From positions 1 through 20,985 of IMG/VR virus record IMGVR_UViG_3300025128_000427: a stretch of 20,985 nt of DNA; one strand, given 5' to 3'. Source of the DNA: a virus. Positions 8,001 to 14,532 of the stretch are shown in pieces; the stretch's first letter is position 1, and each line of letters begins with the position of its first letter. Position numbers and translations under genes: made by a program. The notes under the pieces are model-generated. The model was not told the origin of the DNA. It made no database searches and saw nothing but the letters and a program-made list of their open reading frames with translations.

Positions 8001-8071
8001 GTGCCCCAGGTTCCCGATTCGTCACCTGTAGCAATTTCTTTTAATCTTAGATCGTTTACATAGGTTGCCAT
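5009..8071 (-). CDS. Tail fibre with long beta repeat shaft and C-terminal peptidase S74 chaperone domain
   Basis: This encodes 1020 residues. Residues 1-135 form the N-terminal attachment region (ATYVNDLRLKEIATGDESG, then ITATNTVTLAPNTV), a type I recall from many marine phage fibres. Residues about 142-872 are about 42 copies of a 17-residue repeat, typically NNTAVG..AL.ANTTGA, resembling the trimeric left-handed beta-roll repeats of YadA-type adhesins. Residues 898-1020 are a peptidase S74 intramolecular chaperone: SDERLKKNI at the expected self-cleavage site, LRPATYELK, KHGLIAQEV and a final coiled coil. In this family the domain drives trimer folding and is then released by autocleavage, here predicted just before Ser898. 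AGAGG precedes the ATG by 7 bases. It probably binds the host receptor. Confidence 0.92.
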   Translation of the reverse strand: MATYVNDLRLKEIATGDESGTWGTSTNTNLELIAEAWGSGSETITGTSHTITMQDGTSDAARAYSLTLAGSITATNTVTLAPNTVNKTWIIQNSAGYQVTISQGTGANVVIPNGGIKMVVADGAGAGAAVTDVLDMTGGTGNIGLGSGALGTAMTTGTNNVAVGENALDAFTTGSDNVAVGDAAAGVLTTGSNNVAIGTNALDANTTGGSNVAVGLDALGANTTADSNIGIGRGALYVNTSGADNVAVGREALAANTTASNNTAIGRSSLAANTTGDNNVVMGSLAMDANTTGSNNTGIGYAALGANTTASNNVAIGLNAMVANTTGASNVAVGNAALDANTTASNNVAVGYGSLGANTTGTANVALGTSALAANTTANSNTAIGKDALLANTTGTRNVGVGASALKTITTASYNTGVGNDVLGANTTGASNTAVGDQALGANTTGGSNVAVGAAALDANTQGASNVAVGYNALTAFNYTSDADTHNVAIGKGAAASLTTGTANVAIGGLALDAQTTASNNTAIGHSSMTANTTGTANVAVGISSLGANTTGGQNTAVGYAALDAATTGNYLTAIGHNALGANTTATNNTAVGWNSMLLQTTGEDNVAMGYKTLAATTTANSNTAIGFEALTANTTASANTAVGKGALQVNTTGAGLVAVGAYCLDANTTADNNTAIGHSAMTANTTGAGNTAVGTNALDANTTASNNTAVGYGALTSNTTSTNNTAVGWNALYSNTTGSENVAVGNSALRACTTGTGNIAMGYLALDAITTGTDCVAIGTYSLDVNTANHNVGIGRSTLSADTTGANNTAVGSNSGSAVTTGGDNTFIGATAGDTCTTGSDNVCVGHNCDVQATDSGSRIGLGNDLTLTANNTAYIGVGGNNVSTGFAGGSSWSWTSDERLKKNINTDTLGLEFINKLRPATYELKPSQEVDPSLTEHYNAEENKADSGKLKHGLIAQEVKAALDEVGVDTFGGWNDTSVDDVQRISPADFVYPLINAVKELSSEVEELKSKAHEKCDK
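5456..7648 (-). repeat. About 42 tandem 51-bp (17-residue) fibre shaft repeats
   Basis: The unit alternates a beta strand ([NS]N[VT]AVG or AIG) with a turn (ALDANTTG, SLAANTTA). Nearly all copies keep exactly 17 residues. Exceptions include one 22-residue copy (about residue 465, with FNYTSDADTH) and a few 16-residue copies. DNA identity between copies is only moderate, so the array is old and selected at protein level. Confidence 0.9.
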
Positions 8072-8113
8072 TATGTGCCTCTATTTATTTAATTGATTAT
8101 AGTCTTTATACAT

Positions 8114-8947
8114 CTATGCCGCAACATCTGTCCAATCCGGGGACTGAGATTCATCTATTTCCGACCAGTTTGGTGTTTGAGAATCATCAATTACGGCCCA
8201 TTCAGCGTCTTGCCCTGGAATTATCTCACCCCAAATCAATAATTGACTAATATGCCCGGTTCCTGCAAGTCCTGTAACCGCAATGGTTACATGCGTTGTG
8301 GCCGTTATATCACCTAAAGCGCTTGTCCCCGCTAGACCCGTTATTGAAACAACATTAGTGGTCTCTAAGGTTAAACTTCCTAAAGCGCTGGTTCCTGCTA
8401 ATCCTGTAGGATAAACATTTGCAGCCGCCGTTACCGTCTCATCACCTTGAGAAACTGTCGATGCTGTTCCACTAACACCAACAAGAGCTACACCATTAGC
8501 AACAACTGTGCCAACTGCCCCTGTCGCCGCTACTCCGGTTTCTGCAACATTTGCATCACCACTAACCGTTTCAGTACCTAAAGCAGTGGTTCCTGCTAGT
8601 CCTGTGACCGAAAGATTTGCAGCACCGGTAATAGTAAGGGAGCTTATTGCCCCTGTACCTGCAAGCCCTGTTTCCGCTACATTTGCAGCCCCGGTAATGG
8701 TTAAAGAACTTATCGCACCAGTGCCCGCAACCCCTGTCTCGGTAACAATTGCAGCACCTGTCGCAACAACTGTGCCAACAGAGCCTGTGCCATATACGCC
8801 CGTCTCTGCGACATTAGCGTCACAGCTAACGGTTTCAGTGCCTAAAGCCGAAGTACCTGCAAGTCCTGTTAATGTAACTGTTACACTAACAACAGCAGGT
8901 TCACCCCAAGGACCTGTTCCCCAAGTAGATCGACCCCAACCAGCCAT
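8114..8947 (-). CDS. Repeat-containing virion or tail protein, 277 residues
   Basis: The N-terminus AGWGRSTWGTGPWGEP is aromatic and Gly-rich. Residues about 27-246 are ten tandem 22-residue units of the form TGLAGTGAISSLTITGAANV, predicted beta. The C-terminus has two Trp-centred repeats (WAVIDDSQTPNW and WSEIDESQSPDW). It sits between the tail fibre and a small virion gene, so it is probably a tail or appendage component. I recall similar GWGR...GPWGEP proteins in marine phages without an assigned role. It ends in TAG. Confidence 0.8.
   Translation of the reverse strand: MAGWGRSTWGTGPWGEPAVVSVTVTLTGLAGTSALGTETVSCDANVAETGVYGTGSVGTVVATGAAIVTETGVAGTGAISSLTITGAANVAETGLAGTGAISSLTITGAANLSVTGLAGTTALGTETVSGDANVAETGVAATGAVGTVVANGVALVGVSGTASTVSQGDETVTAAANVYPTGLAGTSALGSLTLETTNVVSITGLAGTSALGDITATTHVTIAVTGLAGTGHISQLLIWGEIIPGQDAEWAVIDDSQTPNWSEIDESQSPDWTDVAA
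8210..8869 (-). repeat. Ten 66-bp (22-residue) repeats
   Basis: Ten units begin with TGLAGT or a variant. Copies 3 and 4 are nearly identical (TGLAGTGAISSLTITGAAN), while copies 6 and 7 have diverged (VSGTASTVSQGDETV). Regular Gly-Thr turns and alternating Val/Ile/Thr predict a repetitive beta structure. Confidence 0.85.
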
Positions 8948-8954
8948 AACTGGT

Positions 8955-9386
8955 TTACGCTATTCTAATAACAGCGTTACTTGCGTCTGCAGTTGGGAAA
9001 GATATGGTAAAGCTACCAGCCGTACTTGTTTTATCGCCACCGAAATCAAAAACTGCAACTGCTGGATCACCAGTAGCTGTGTCGTTGAAAATCATGCAGC
9101 CTCTTGCCGTAATTGTGCAAGTACCAAAAGTCAAGTCAGCAAAATCAGTAAACGCAGTGGTTCCCGATGTAGTCGGGTCGATTCTGGTTAAACTTCCACC
9201 TTTAGCGGTGTAGTTTGTTCCTGTTGCTTCTTGGCTAGTGGAATAAGCTGTGGTAGCAGCACTCATAGTAGCTGAACTGGTATACAGGGCTAACTTGAAG
9301 GTGTCACCTCCAGAAAGTAAAAAATCGTGCTTCGCTTCTAAAAGTTCTTTTTTAAAAGAGGTACACATAGCCTGAGTTATAGCCAT
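8955..9386 (-). CDS. Small virion-type structural protein, 143 residues
   Basis: It starts MAITQAMCTSFKKELLEAKH, followed by a beta-rich Thr/Ser/Ala body including DTFKLALYTSSATM and AVAVFDFGGDKTSTAGSFT. I recognise this as a type found repeatedly in marine phage structural clusters, but no precise role is known to me. The ATG is fused to the upstream stop as TAATG and has AGGAG inside the upstream gene. No membrane segment or enzymatic motif is seen. Confidence 0.8.
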   Translation of the reverse strand: MAITQAMCTSFKKELLEAKHDFLLSGGDTFKLALYTSSATMSAATTAYSTSQEATGTNYTAKGGSLTRIDPTTSGTTAFTDFADLTFGTCTITARGCMIFNDTATGDPAVAVFDFGGDKTSTAGSFTISFPTADASNAVIRIA

Positions 9387-9676
9387 TATAGTCTCCTAAT
9401 AATTTCCGCAAGGTCTTTATTCCCTTGCGCCTCTAATTGATTACCTATTGTACACATGTGGTTTTTAATTGCCTCCTGCATATAATAAGTAATTACCGTA
9501 TGACACGTTTTTTTGAAGGCATGGGCTTGTGCTCTAATTGGATCCGGCGCTGTGTCGCTCACCGAAACCAGTTTATTAGTAGCCATTTCAGCGATTTCTT
9601 CTACTGTATGGCCTCTACCATGTGTTGTCTTTACTCCAAGGTTTCCTATGGAGATTGTAAATGAATCAGTTTCCAT
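9386..9676 (-). CDS. Small conserved-looking phage protein of unknown function, 96 residues
   Basis: The start is taken as ATG at 9676, which shares its A with the upstream TGA; a TTG one codon earlier is less likely. It has a short beta N-terminus (DSFTISIGNLGVKTTHGRGH), then helices (EEIAEMATNKLV, RAQAHAFKKTCHTVITYYMQ, GNKDLAEIIRRL). I recall small proteins with a similar helix pattern and a closing AELIRRL in other marine and cyanobacterial phages. It is translationally coupled to both neighbours in the connector and tail block. Confidence 0.8.
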   Translation of the reverse strand: METDSFTISIGNLGVKTTHGRGHTVEEIAEMATNKLVSVSDTAPDPIRAQAHAFKKTCHTVITYYMQEAIKNHMCTIGNQLEAQGNKDLAEIIRRL

Positions 9677-10380
9677 CAATATTTCTCTGGTTCTGGTGGA
9701 CCAATGTCTTGTCTTCCTGAAATTCCTGAAGGCTTCTCTTCCTTAACAATATCGGAAAATTTTCCAACAACTAATTCACCTTTGTTTAAATATACTACAG
9801 GAGGATTATCAAGTCTATGATAGCCATAGAGCTTTTCCTTTAAAGGAATATTGGTATCTAACATTGGGGAGTGACCGGCAATAGACACATCCATCCCTGC
9901 TTCCATACATTTAGATAACCAAAACTCGCAGCATCCTCTCCCCGACTCACCAAAATAAACGTTCGATTTATAAGCAAAGTCTGCTCCAAAAAGACTGAGC
10001 TTCCCTACTTTTTTCCATAAAGCAAATGCAATAGCATAAGCAATCGTGTTGTTTAAATAGGCACATCCCAAGTCTTTAACAACTTCCTCCAGGGGAAATA
10101 ATTCGATAGCCGGAACTCGATTATCTAGTTCACAAGAATAGACAGGAATTTCTAGTTTTGGTAAAATTCTTCTCATCACTTGAGTTTGTGGCCCCGCATC
10201 AAAGGTGTCAAAAAACCGAGAAACAGGGTCCATTATAAACACACGATCACACTTAGTAACTGCACACATGGAATTAATGCCCCAAACTTCATCGTACTCC
10301 TGACTGTGGCTAATAGACATGTGAAAATCCAGTTGACTTTGCCCCATAGCAACCAGTGCAATGTGTTTATTCTCAAGCAT
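9676..10380 (-). CDS. Rossmann-like protein of unknown function, possibly related to DUF115/Maf-type proteins
   Basis: This encodes 234 residues. It opens with a beta strand and Gly/Ser turn (IALVAMGQSQLDF), then YDEVWGINSM and CDRVFIMDP, as in a nucleotide- or sugar-nucleotide-binding Rossmann half. A later block has NNTIAYAIAFALWKKVGKLS, LFGADFAY and EFWLSKCMEAGMDVSIAG, which recalls the DUF115/Maf layout of a glycosyltransferase-like core. The resemblance is by eye and weak. It lies between adaptor-like and tail genes, so it could modify a virion protein or have a structural role. The C-terminus is polar and Pro-rich. Confidence 0.75.
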   Translation of the reverse strand: MLENKHIALVAMGQSQLDFHMSISHSQEYDEVWGINSMCAVTKCDRVFIMDPVSRFFDTFDAGPQTQVMRRILPKLEIPVYSCELDNRVPAIELFPLEEVVKDLGCAYLNNTIAYAIAFALWKKVGKLSLFGADFAYKSNVYFGESGRGCCEFWLSKCMEAGMDVSIAGHSPMLDTNIPLKEKLYGYHRLDNPPVVYLNKGELVVGKFSDIVKEEKPSGISGRQDIGPPEPEKY

Positions 10381-10383
10381 TTA

Positions 10384-11046
10384 TTATTGTTGTTGAGGAT
10401 TAACAAAAACCCTTGGTCTATCAAAACGGTTTTCGTCTCTTGTGGCTCTTCCTTCCATTAATGTGGTTGTTCTAACTAGGTTTTCCTGAAAACGTTGCTC
10501 AAACATATTAGTCTCAGTAAGCTCCTGCTTCATAAAAATACTGGCCTCTACTAAAGAACCGTATAGCAATAAATCCGGGGTATTGTCTGAAATCCAAGTC
10601 GTACCACTGTCCCCTGCTGCGGTTAATGAGGCGGGTTGATACAGATAATGTAGCTCAAAAGTTAGGTTAGCGTTCGGTGTTGGCGCTAAAATAAAGGTGT
10701 CATCATCAAACTGACCATAGTATTTAGGTACCCCGGTTGTTGCAGCAGCTCGTATGTAATTGCGCATAAAACTAGGGTGCTTTAATAATAAATAAGTGTA
10801 CTCACTATCACTGTTTAAAACAGCTAAACTTAAAGGAGCCACGAAATCTGTGGGTGATGAAAGGTAGGGGTTCCCGGATGCAGCGGTTCCAGTAACGTTT
10901 TTACGAAACACATTAAGTTCAATTGTATTAAATATACGGTTCTCCGCCTGTTTAATAAAGGTGTCAAGCGTATTGGTAAACGTGGTCTCAGAATTATCCA
11001 TATAATTCTGAATCGCTGTTTTCATTCCACTATAGGTAAAACTCAT
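10384..11046 (-). CDS. Adaptor or tail-tube-like virion protein, 220 residues
   Basis: It begins with helices (YSGMKTAIQNYMDNSETTFT, FIKQAENRIFN), then FRKNVTGTAASGNPYLSSP, DFVAPLSLAV, TGVPKYYGQFDDDTFILAP, FELHYLYQPASL and a helical end with LLLYGSLVEASIFMKQE. This order resembles the adaptor or tail tubular A-like proteins that bind beneath the portal in short-tailed phages, and I recall close look-alikes in marine phages. The ATG overlaps the upstream TGA as ATGA. Confidence 0.8.
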   Translation of the reverse strand: MSFTYSGMKTAIQNYMDNSETTFTNTLDTFIKQAENRIFNTIELNVFRKNVTGTAASGNPYLSSPTDFVAPLSLAVLNSDSEYTYLLLKHPSFMRNYIRAAATTGVPKYYGQFDDDTFILAPTPNANLTFELHYLYQPASLTAAGDSGTTWISDNTPDLLLYGSLVEASIFMKQELTETNMFEQRFQENLVRTTTLMEGRATRDENRFDRPRVFVNPQQQ

Positions 11047-11804
11047 GTTGTCGGCCCTGCGGTTACTGTAGAACCACCACCAGTAATATCACCGGTAGTA
11101 GCGGTTCCTGTTGAAGTAAATTTATATTCGTTGCTATCCACAACCGTTATTGTATACCCATCAGAGCTTTCAAGCACAGTTGTTGTTATTCCATCAAAAG
11201 CCTCGGTACTACGAAAACGAACGGTATCCCCTGTGGTTCTAACATGTTTAAACTCGGTTACACGAATCACTGCATTTGCTCCAGAGGCTTCAGCTCTAAA
11301 AGGGTTTAATGGTAAAAGCGCTTGTGCCGGACCTACTGAAACAAAGGGTCCTGCACCCCTTGCCCCACTTGTGCCGGTTCCAGAAACAGCAGAGAAGGTA
11401 TAGGTGTCGTCATCTACTTTTGTAATTGAATAAGCATCTGGATCAGTCAATGTTGCAACAGTAAACCCATCGAACACTTCTGCTCCTCTAAAGCGTACTT
11501 TATCCCCGGTGCTTCGACCATGATCGTCTTCAAAAACTTTAATAACCGCACTCCCCGCTGTTGAAAGAAAGGGGTTGTTGGTCAACAAAGCCTCTGCAAC
11601 GGGTTCTGTTCTAGCGGGACGGGGGTTGCGCAGAGCTACTGGGTCCGCTGCAAAATGAGGCGGGTTTAATTGAGGTTGTTTTGGACTCCATTGATCGGGC
11701 CCAACTAATAAGCCGTCCCAGGTCATTTTCATGTCCCTTAAACGGTAACGGAACCCCGATATATCACATATACCCCATGCTTTTTTCCCCGCTGCAAAAG
11801 CCAT
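11043..11804 (-). CDS. Virion protein with a duplicated beta domain and a zinc-ribbon-like N-terminus lacking its cysteines
   Basis: This encodes 253 residues. Residues 1-50 (KKAWGICDISGFRYRLRDMK, then TWDGLLVGPDQW) have the layout of a short N-terminal ribbon I recall from related phage proteins, but only one cysteine remains, so zinc binding is unlikely. Two copies of one beta domain follow, starting with NPF at residues 77 and 167. They share AVIKV or AVIRV, TGDKVRFR or TGDTVRFR, FDG, YSIT or YTIT, VDDDTYTF or VDSNEYKF, and a Thr/Gly tail. The start overlaps the upstream stop as TAATG. It lies between two adaptor-like genes, so a connector or tail role is probable. Confidence 0.8.
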   Translation of the reverse strand: MAFAAGKKAWGICDISGFRYRLRDMKMTWDGLLVGPDQWSPKQPQLNPPHFAADPVALRNPRPARTEPVAEALLTNNPFLSTAGSAVIKVFEDDHGRSTGDKVRFRGAEVFDGFTVATLTDPDAYSITKVDDDTYTFSAVSGTGTSGARGAGPFVSVGPAQALLPLNPFRAEASGANAVIRVTEFKHVRTTGDTVRFRSTEAFDGITTTVLESSDGYTITVVDSNEYKFTSTGTATTGDITGGGSTVTAGPTT

Positions 11805-12475
11805 TAGATGATGGTCCTAGAAGGTAAAAAACGAGAGCTTACCGTGTCAATATTTTCAGAAGCGGCTCGTTGCCATTCCTCGTCATATATTTGTTTGAGC
11901 ATCTGCACGCGGTCTGGAACCCTTTTAATAGCTATATAATAAGCCAGTCCTGCTGCCATCGCGGGGAGAAATTCAAACGTTATTTCTAAAGTATTGGTAT
12001 AAATGCCTGCGTCCTGTATACGCGTCAGCGCGTAATAACGAAAAACGTCCGTAGAGTTTTCCGGCGCCGGATACAAATACAGTTTCGGAGTTATGCTTTT
12101 TTCCACATAAAACTGCGTTGATCTTGATTTAGTGCTTTTGTTCGGAAGGTAATGATAATCACTCCTACTGATCCTGTTTACCTGATAATCAGTAGTGGTG
12201 CTTCCAGAAGTACGACGAATGACCGCAGACAAAACATTAACTAGGTCTGTGTCAAGATCGTAACTGGTGGTGCCTTCGGTCAACGCTTCTGTTCTTTCAA
12301 CAATAAGCCAGAGATTTAAGCCTCGGTTTGCCCATTCAGCAAACATAAGATTAAGGGACCGCCTAGCTGTTTCCAGATCGTAGCCGGTCCTTAATTCTAG
12401 TCCACAACGTTCAAACGATTCTTCGATCAACTCGTCGACGTTTAGATCGAACGTAGTTGTCCCTGACGTGGCCAT
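11804..12475 (-). CDS. Adaptor-like (neck) protein, 223 residues
   Basis: Features include a helical N-terminus (VDELIEESFERCGLELRTGY), ETARRSLNLMFAEWANRGLN, a beta section with the junction LPNKSTKSRSTQFYVEK, then LYLYPAPE, IQDAGIYT and a helical C-terminus (FLPAMAAGLAYYIAIKRVPD, LKQIYDEEWQRAASE). The helical bundle plus beta layout fits the adaptor family that binds the portal ring in podovirus-like virions. The gene is coupled by one-base TAATG overlaps at both ends. Confidence 0.82.
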   Translation of the reverse strand: MATSGTTTFDLNVDELIEESFERCGLELRTGYDLETARRSLNLMFAEWANRGLNLWLIVERTEALTEGTTSYDLDTDLVNVLSAVIRRTSGSTTTDYQVNRISRSDYHYLPNKSTKSRSTQFYVEKSITPKLYLYPAPENSTDVFRYYALTRIQDAGIYTNTLEITFEFLPAMAAGLAYYIAIKRVPDRVQMLKQIYDEEWQRAASENIDTVSSRFLPSRTII

Positions 12476-12897
12476 TAGTTGTTAGGCGCTTCGTAATATT
12501 TCAAAAACTCACACCAAACCGTGTATTCATTTCCTGCATCAGAGGTCGATGGAACAACAAACAAAACATCGCCAGTATAGCCAGACGCTTCCGTATTCAC
12601 TAAACCTCCTATGGAGCTAAAGTCAAACGTGTTGTCATAAGCCAGGGTCAAAAAAGTAACGTCCGTTGTTGCGTCCCAATCAAGTGATGCTGGTGCATCA
12701 GGGGCGCCGCTCACGGTGTACCATATTTTATTTAAAGCCACATGCGTGCATGTTTCTTTATTCGCCGACTGGTTCAAAGCTGAAACGTCGACTAAAGTGG
12801 TACTACTGGCACTTCCATCTGAATAAACAGAACAATATGTGACTAATTTCTTGCCATAATCATATTGAATAGTGGGTCCTGTGACTGTATTAGCCAT
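12475..12897 (-). CDS. Small beta-rich virion protein, 140 residues
   Basis: Landmarks are PTIQYDYGKKLVTYCSVYSD, VALNKIWYTVSGAPDAPASL, DWDATTDVTFLTL and GYTGDVLFV. This combination is one I recall in marine phage structural clusters, without known detail. It has no signal peptide. AGGGGG lies about 8 bases before the ATG, and the stop is fused with the next ATG (TAATG). Confidence 0.8.
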   Translation of the reverse strand: MANTVTGPTIQYDYGKKLVTYCSVYSDGSASSTTLVDVSALNQSANKETCTHVALNKIWYTVSGAPDAPASLDWDATTDVTFLTLAYDNTFDFSSIGGLVNTEASGYTGDVLFVVPSTSDAGNEYTVWCEFLKYYEAPNN

Positions 12898-12910
12898 AAT
12901 CTACCCCCTA

Positions 12911-13420
12911 TTAAGCGTCAGCAAATGGTGTTACTAAAGTTCCTGAACCAAGTAGCTGTGCTGCAACATGGTATTTAGCGCTTGCTATTGCGGTAATCAC
13001 CACAATACTTCCTGCTAAACCGCCTTTAGTTGTGCCGTTTTGTGTAAAAGTGTCATTAGAAGCACCGGAAATAAAGGTCTTCCCTGCTGCACTGTCATCA
13101 ATACCGGTATAAGCACCACCGACATATTTGTCAGTGCCATCGGTTGTGATGTCCATGTCTGTTGCCGCTGTAACAACTACGAAAGTGAACTGAGCACCTA
13201 AGTTACATAATTGATTTGGGTCGCCTTTGTCTGTAGGTTCTGTAACAACGATGCTGGGAAGTGTAAACACTCCGTCTGCATCATTACACAATAATATCCT
13301 ACCGGCATGAGACGCCACTGTGATAGTCGTGTTAGCTGTTAAACTAACAACCGAGCTATAGCCCGCATTTATAAGACCTGCTAAAGACCTTATAGGGCCT
13401 GAAAAGGTTGATTTTGCCAT
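12911..13420 (-). CDS. Virion protein, 169 residues, first gene after the capsid terminator
   Basis: The start is taken at the ATG at 13420 (MAKSTFSGPIRSLAGL) because GGAGGA ends just upstream; the in-frame ATG at 13432 would place that ribosome site inside the coding region. The protein is beta-rich and Thr/Ala/Val-dominated (SSVVSLTANTTITVAS, GRILLCND, LAGSIVVITAIASAKYHVAA). It resembles small head decoration or fibre-type proteins in composition. It is the first gene of the block after the terminator. Confidence 0.78.
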   Translation of the reverse strand: MAKSTFSGPIRSLAGLINAGYSSVVSLTANTTITVASHAGRILLCNDADGVFTLPSIVVTEPTDKGDPNQLCNLGAQFTFVVVTAATDMDITTDGTDKYVGGAYTGIDDSAAGKTFISGASNDTFTQNGTTKGGLAGSIVVITAIASAKYHVAAQLLGSGTLVTPFADA

Positions 13421-13441
13421 AATTTCCTCCATTGGAAATAA

Positions 13442-13486
13442 GTCCTACCGTCTTGGCTTGTCTGCTAGGTCAGTCTGTAGGACAAG
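13442..13486 (-). promoter_or_regulatory. Leader with two interlocking inverted repeats
   Basis: GTCCTAC (13442-13448) is complementary to GTAGGAC (13477-13483), and CTTGTC (13457-13462) to GACAAG (13481-13486). On the minus-strand transcript the order is arm A, arm B, partner of A, partner of B, with three shared bases. The stems are therefore either mutually exclusive or form a pseudoknot. It lies between the capsid terminator and the next gene. A convincing -35/-10 pair is not visible; TAATAT and TATAGT overlap near 13510. Confidence 0.35.
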
Positions 13487-13526
13487 TTTACCCTAGATAC
13501 AAGAACTATATTACTTGGAAAAAATA

Positions 13527-13558
13527 CAAAAAGAAAGAAAAAAGGGGCCGAAGCCCCC
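13527..13558 (-). terminator. Rho-independent terminator after the major capsid gene
   Basis: On the minus strand GGGGC-TTCG-GCCCC (arms 13544-13548 and 13553-13557) forms a GC-rich hairpin with a C(UUCG)G tetraloop, followed by TTTTTTCTTTCTTTTTG. It lies 56 bases downstream of the capsid stop codon and separates the head genes from the tail genes. Part of the transcription may pass it, since no strong promoter is seen downstream. Confidence 0.92.
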
Positions 13559-13613
13559 TTCTCTGTAATACTGAGTAAGAAAGTGTATTACAACTTCCAA
13601 TTTAGCTTATTGC

Positions 13614-14522
13614 TTATGCTCCGGGGCTGCCAAAGACTGCTCGGGGGTCAGACCACCCAAACGAATATCTTTCGCGAGCCTTGTATCGTACATTACCAGT
13701 ATCAAAATCCGCTTCCATTGAAGTCTTGATTGGTGAACGGTTAAACATTTTGAACCCGTTCGGACAATCAGTCTTAATGAACCACGCATCTGTATCAGTA
13801 AGATAATGATTTACGGTATAGCCTTCTGGGACCATGCCCATGTTGCGTATAGCGTTAATATCATTATCAGAAGTACCCACACGTCCTTGTGATTCCATCA
13901 AACGATCAGCGGTGAATTGAAGCTCTTTAGGAAGAATTAGTCTCATTCCTTGGAGAGCAACTTTTAGTCCCCGCTCATCAGTAAAGGCCGCAATGTCGAT
14001 TAGTGCTTGTTCTAATGAAGTCTCATTAAGGTCAGCAGACGTTGAAAGCTCATTACGCAAATTAGCGCCACCCACAGTTGGATGGTCTGTTGCGCAAAGT
14101 TCTTTCGTGTCGCCGCCTGGATAACTTGAATTGAACGCTCTATTCAGGACAGAGGCTGCTTTTACTTGCTTGGTGTTACTCATACTTCTAGCAAGCGCAC
14201 GAGTGTATCTTGCTGACAATTTGTCATAAAGATTATCCTCGATAGCTTCTTCAGTAATTGAAAACGCCAATGCAATCGTTTCATGGGTGTACCTAGACGT
14301 AAAGGCTTCTTGTGCTTGATCAAATGCAACTCCGGCTCCTTCTGATTTAACAGGTGCTGTATCGAAACCAGTGAGCATAACCTCTTCTTCAAAAGCTCGG
14401 TCACTAGACTCAGTATCATAAATTGCTTCATGTTCTTGGTCATAGCGACTGTACTCTAGTCCAAAGAGAGCATTCAAGCCAGGTAGCAATTCTTTTACGA
14501 GTTGCGCTCTACTTATAGCCAT
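13614..14522 (-). CDS. Major capsid protein (HK97-like fold, by type)
   Basis: This encodes 302 residues. It begins MAISRAQLVKELLPGLNALF and has an acidic helical N-terminal arm, FTSRYTHETIALAFSITEEA, AARKYTRALA-type helices (read here as SARYTRALARSMSNTKQVKA), LCATDHPTVGG, LKVALQGMRLILPKE, and a C-terminal strand block KARERYSFGWSDPRAVFGS. This matches major capsid proteins I recall from marine phages. Gene order (portal, scaffold, two small proteins, capsid, terminator) supports it. AAGGAG precedes the ATG by 6 bases. Confidence 0.88.
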   Translation of the reverse strand: MAISRAQLVKELLPGLNALFGLEYSRYDQEHEAIYDTESSDRAFEEEVMLTGFDTAPVKSEGAGVAFDQAQEAFTSRYTHETIALAFSITEEAIEDNLYDKLSARYTRALARSMSNTKQVKAASVLNRAFNSSYPGGDTKELCATDHPTVGGANLRNELSTSADLNETSLEQALIDIAAFTDERGLKVALQGMRLILPKELQFTADRLMESQGRVGTSDNDINAIRNMGMVPEGYTVNHYLTDTDAWFIKTDCPNGFKMFNRSPIKTSMEADFDTGNVRYKARERYSFGWSDPRAVFGSPGA

Positions 14523-14532
14523 TATTTACTCC

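Noticed and set aside
5009-8071. Diversity-generating retroelement target in the fibre
   Set aside because: No reverse transcriptase or template repeat is visible in the window, and variation between repeats is not adenine-specific by eye.
8508-9191. Plus-strand frame of 227 codons
   Set aside because: It crosses two well-supported minus-strand virion genes, and its Pro/Val repeats mirror the 22-residue repeat.
13500-13530. Sigma-70 promoter for the tail block
   Set aside because: TAATAT/TATAGT could serve as a -10 box, but no -35 box with suitable spacing is present; it is mentioned only within the leader feature.
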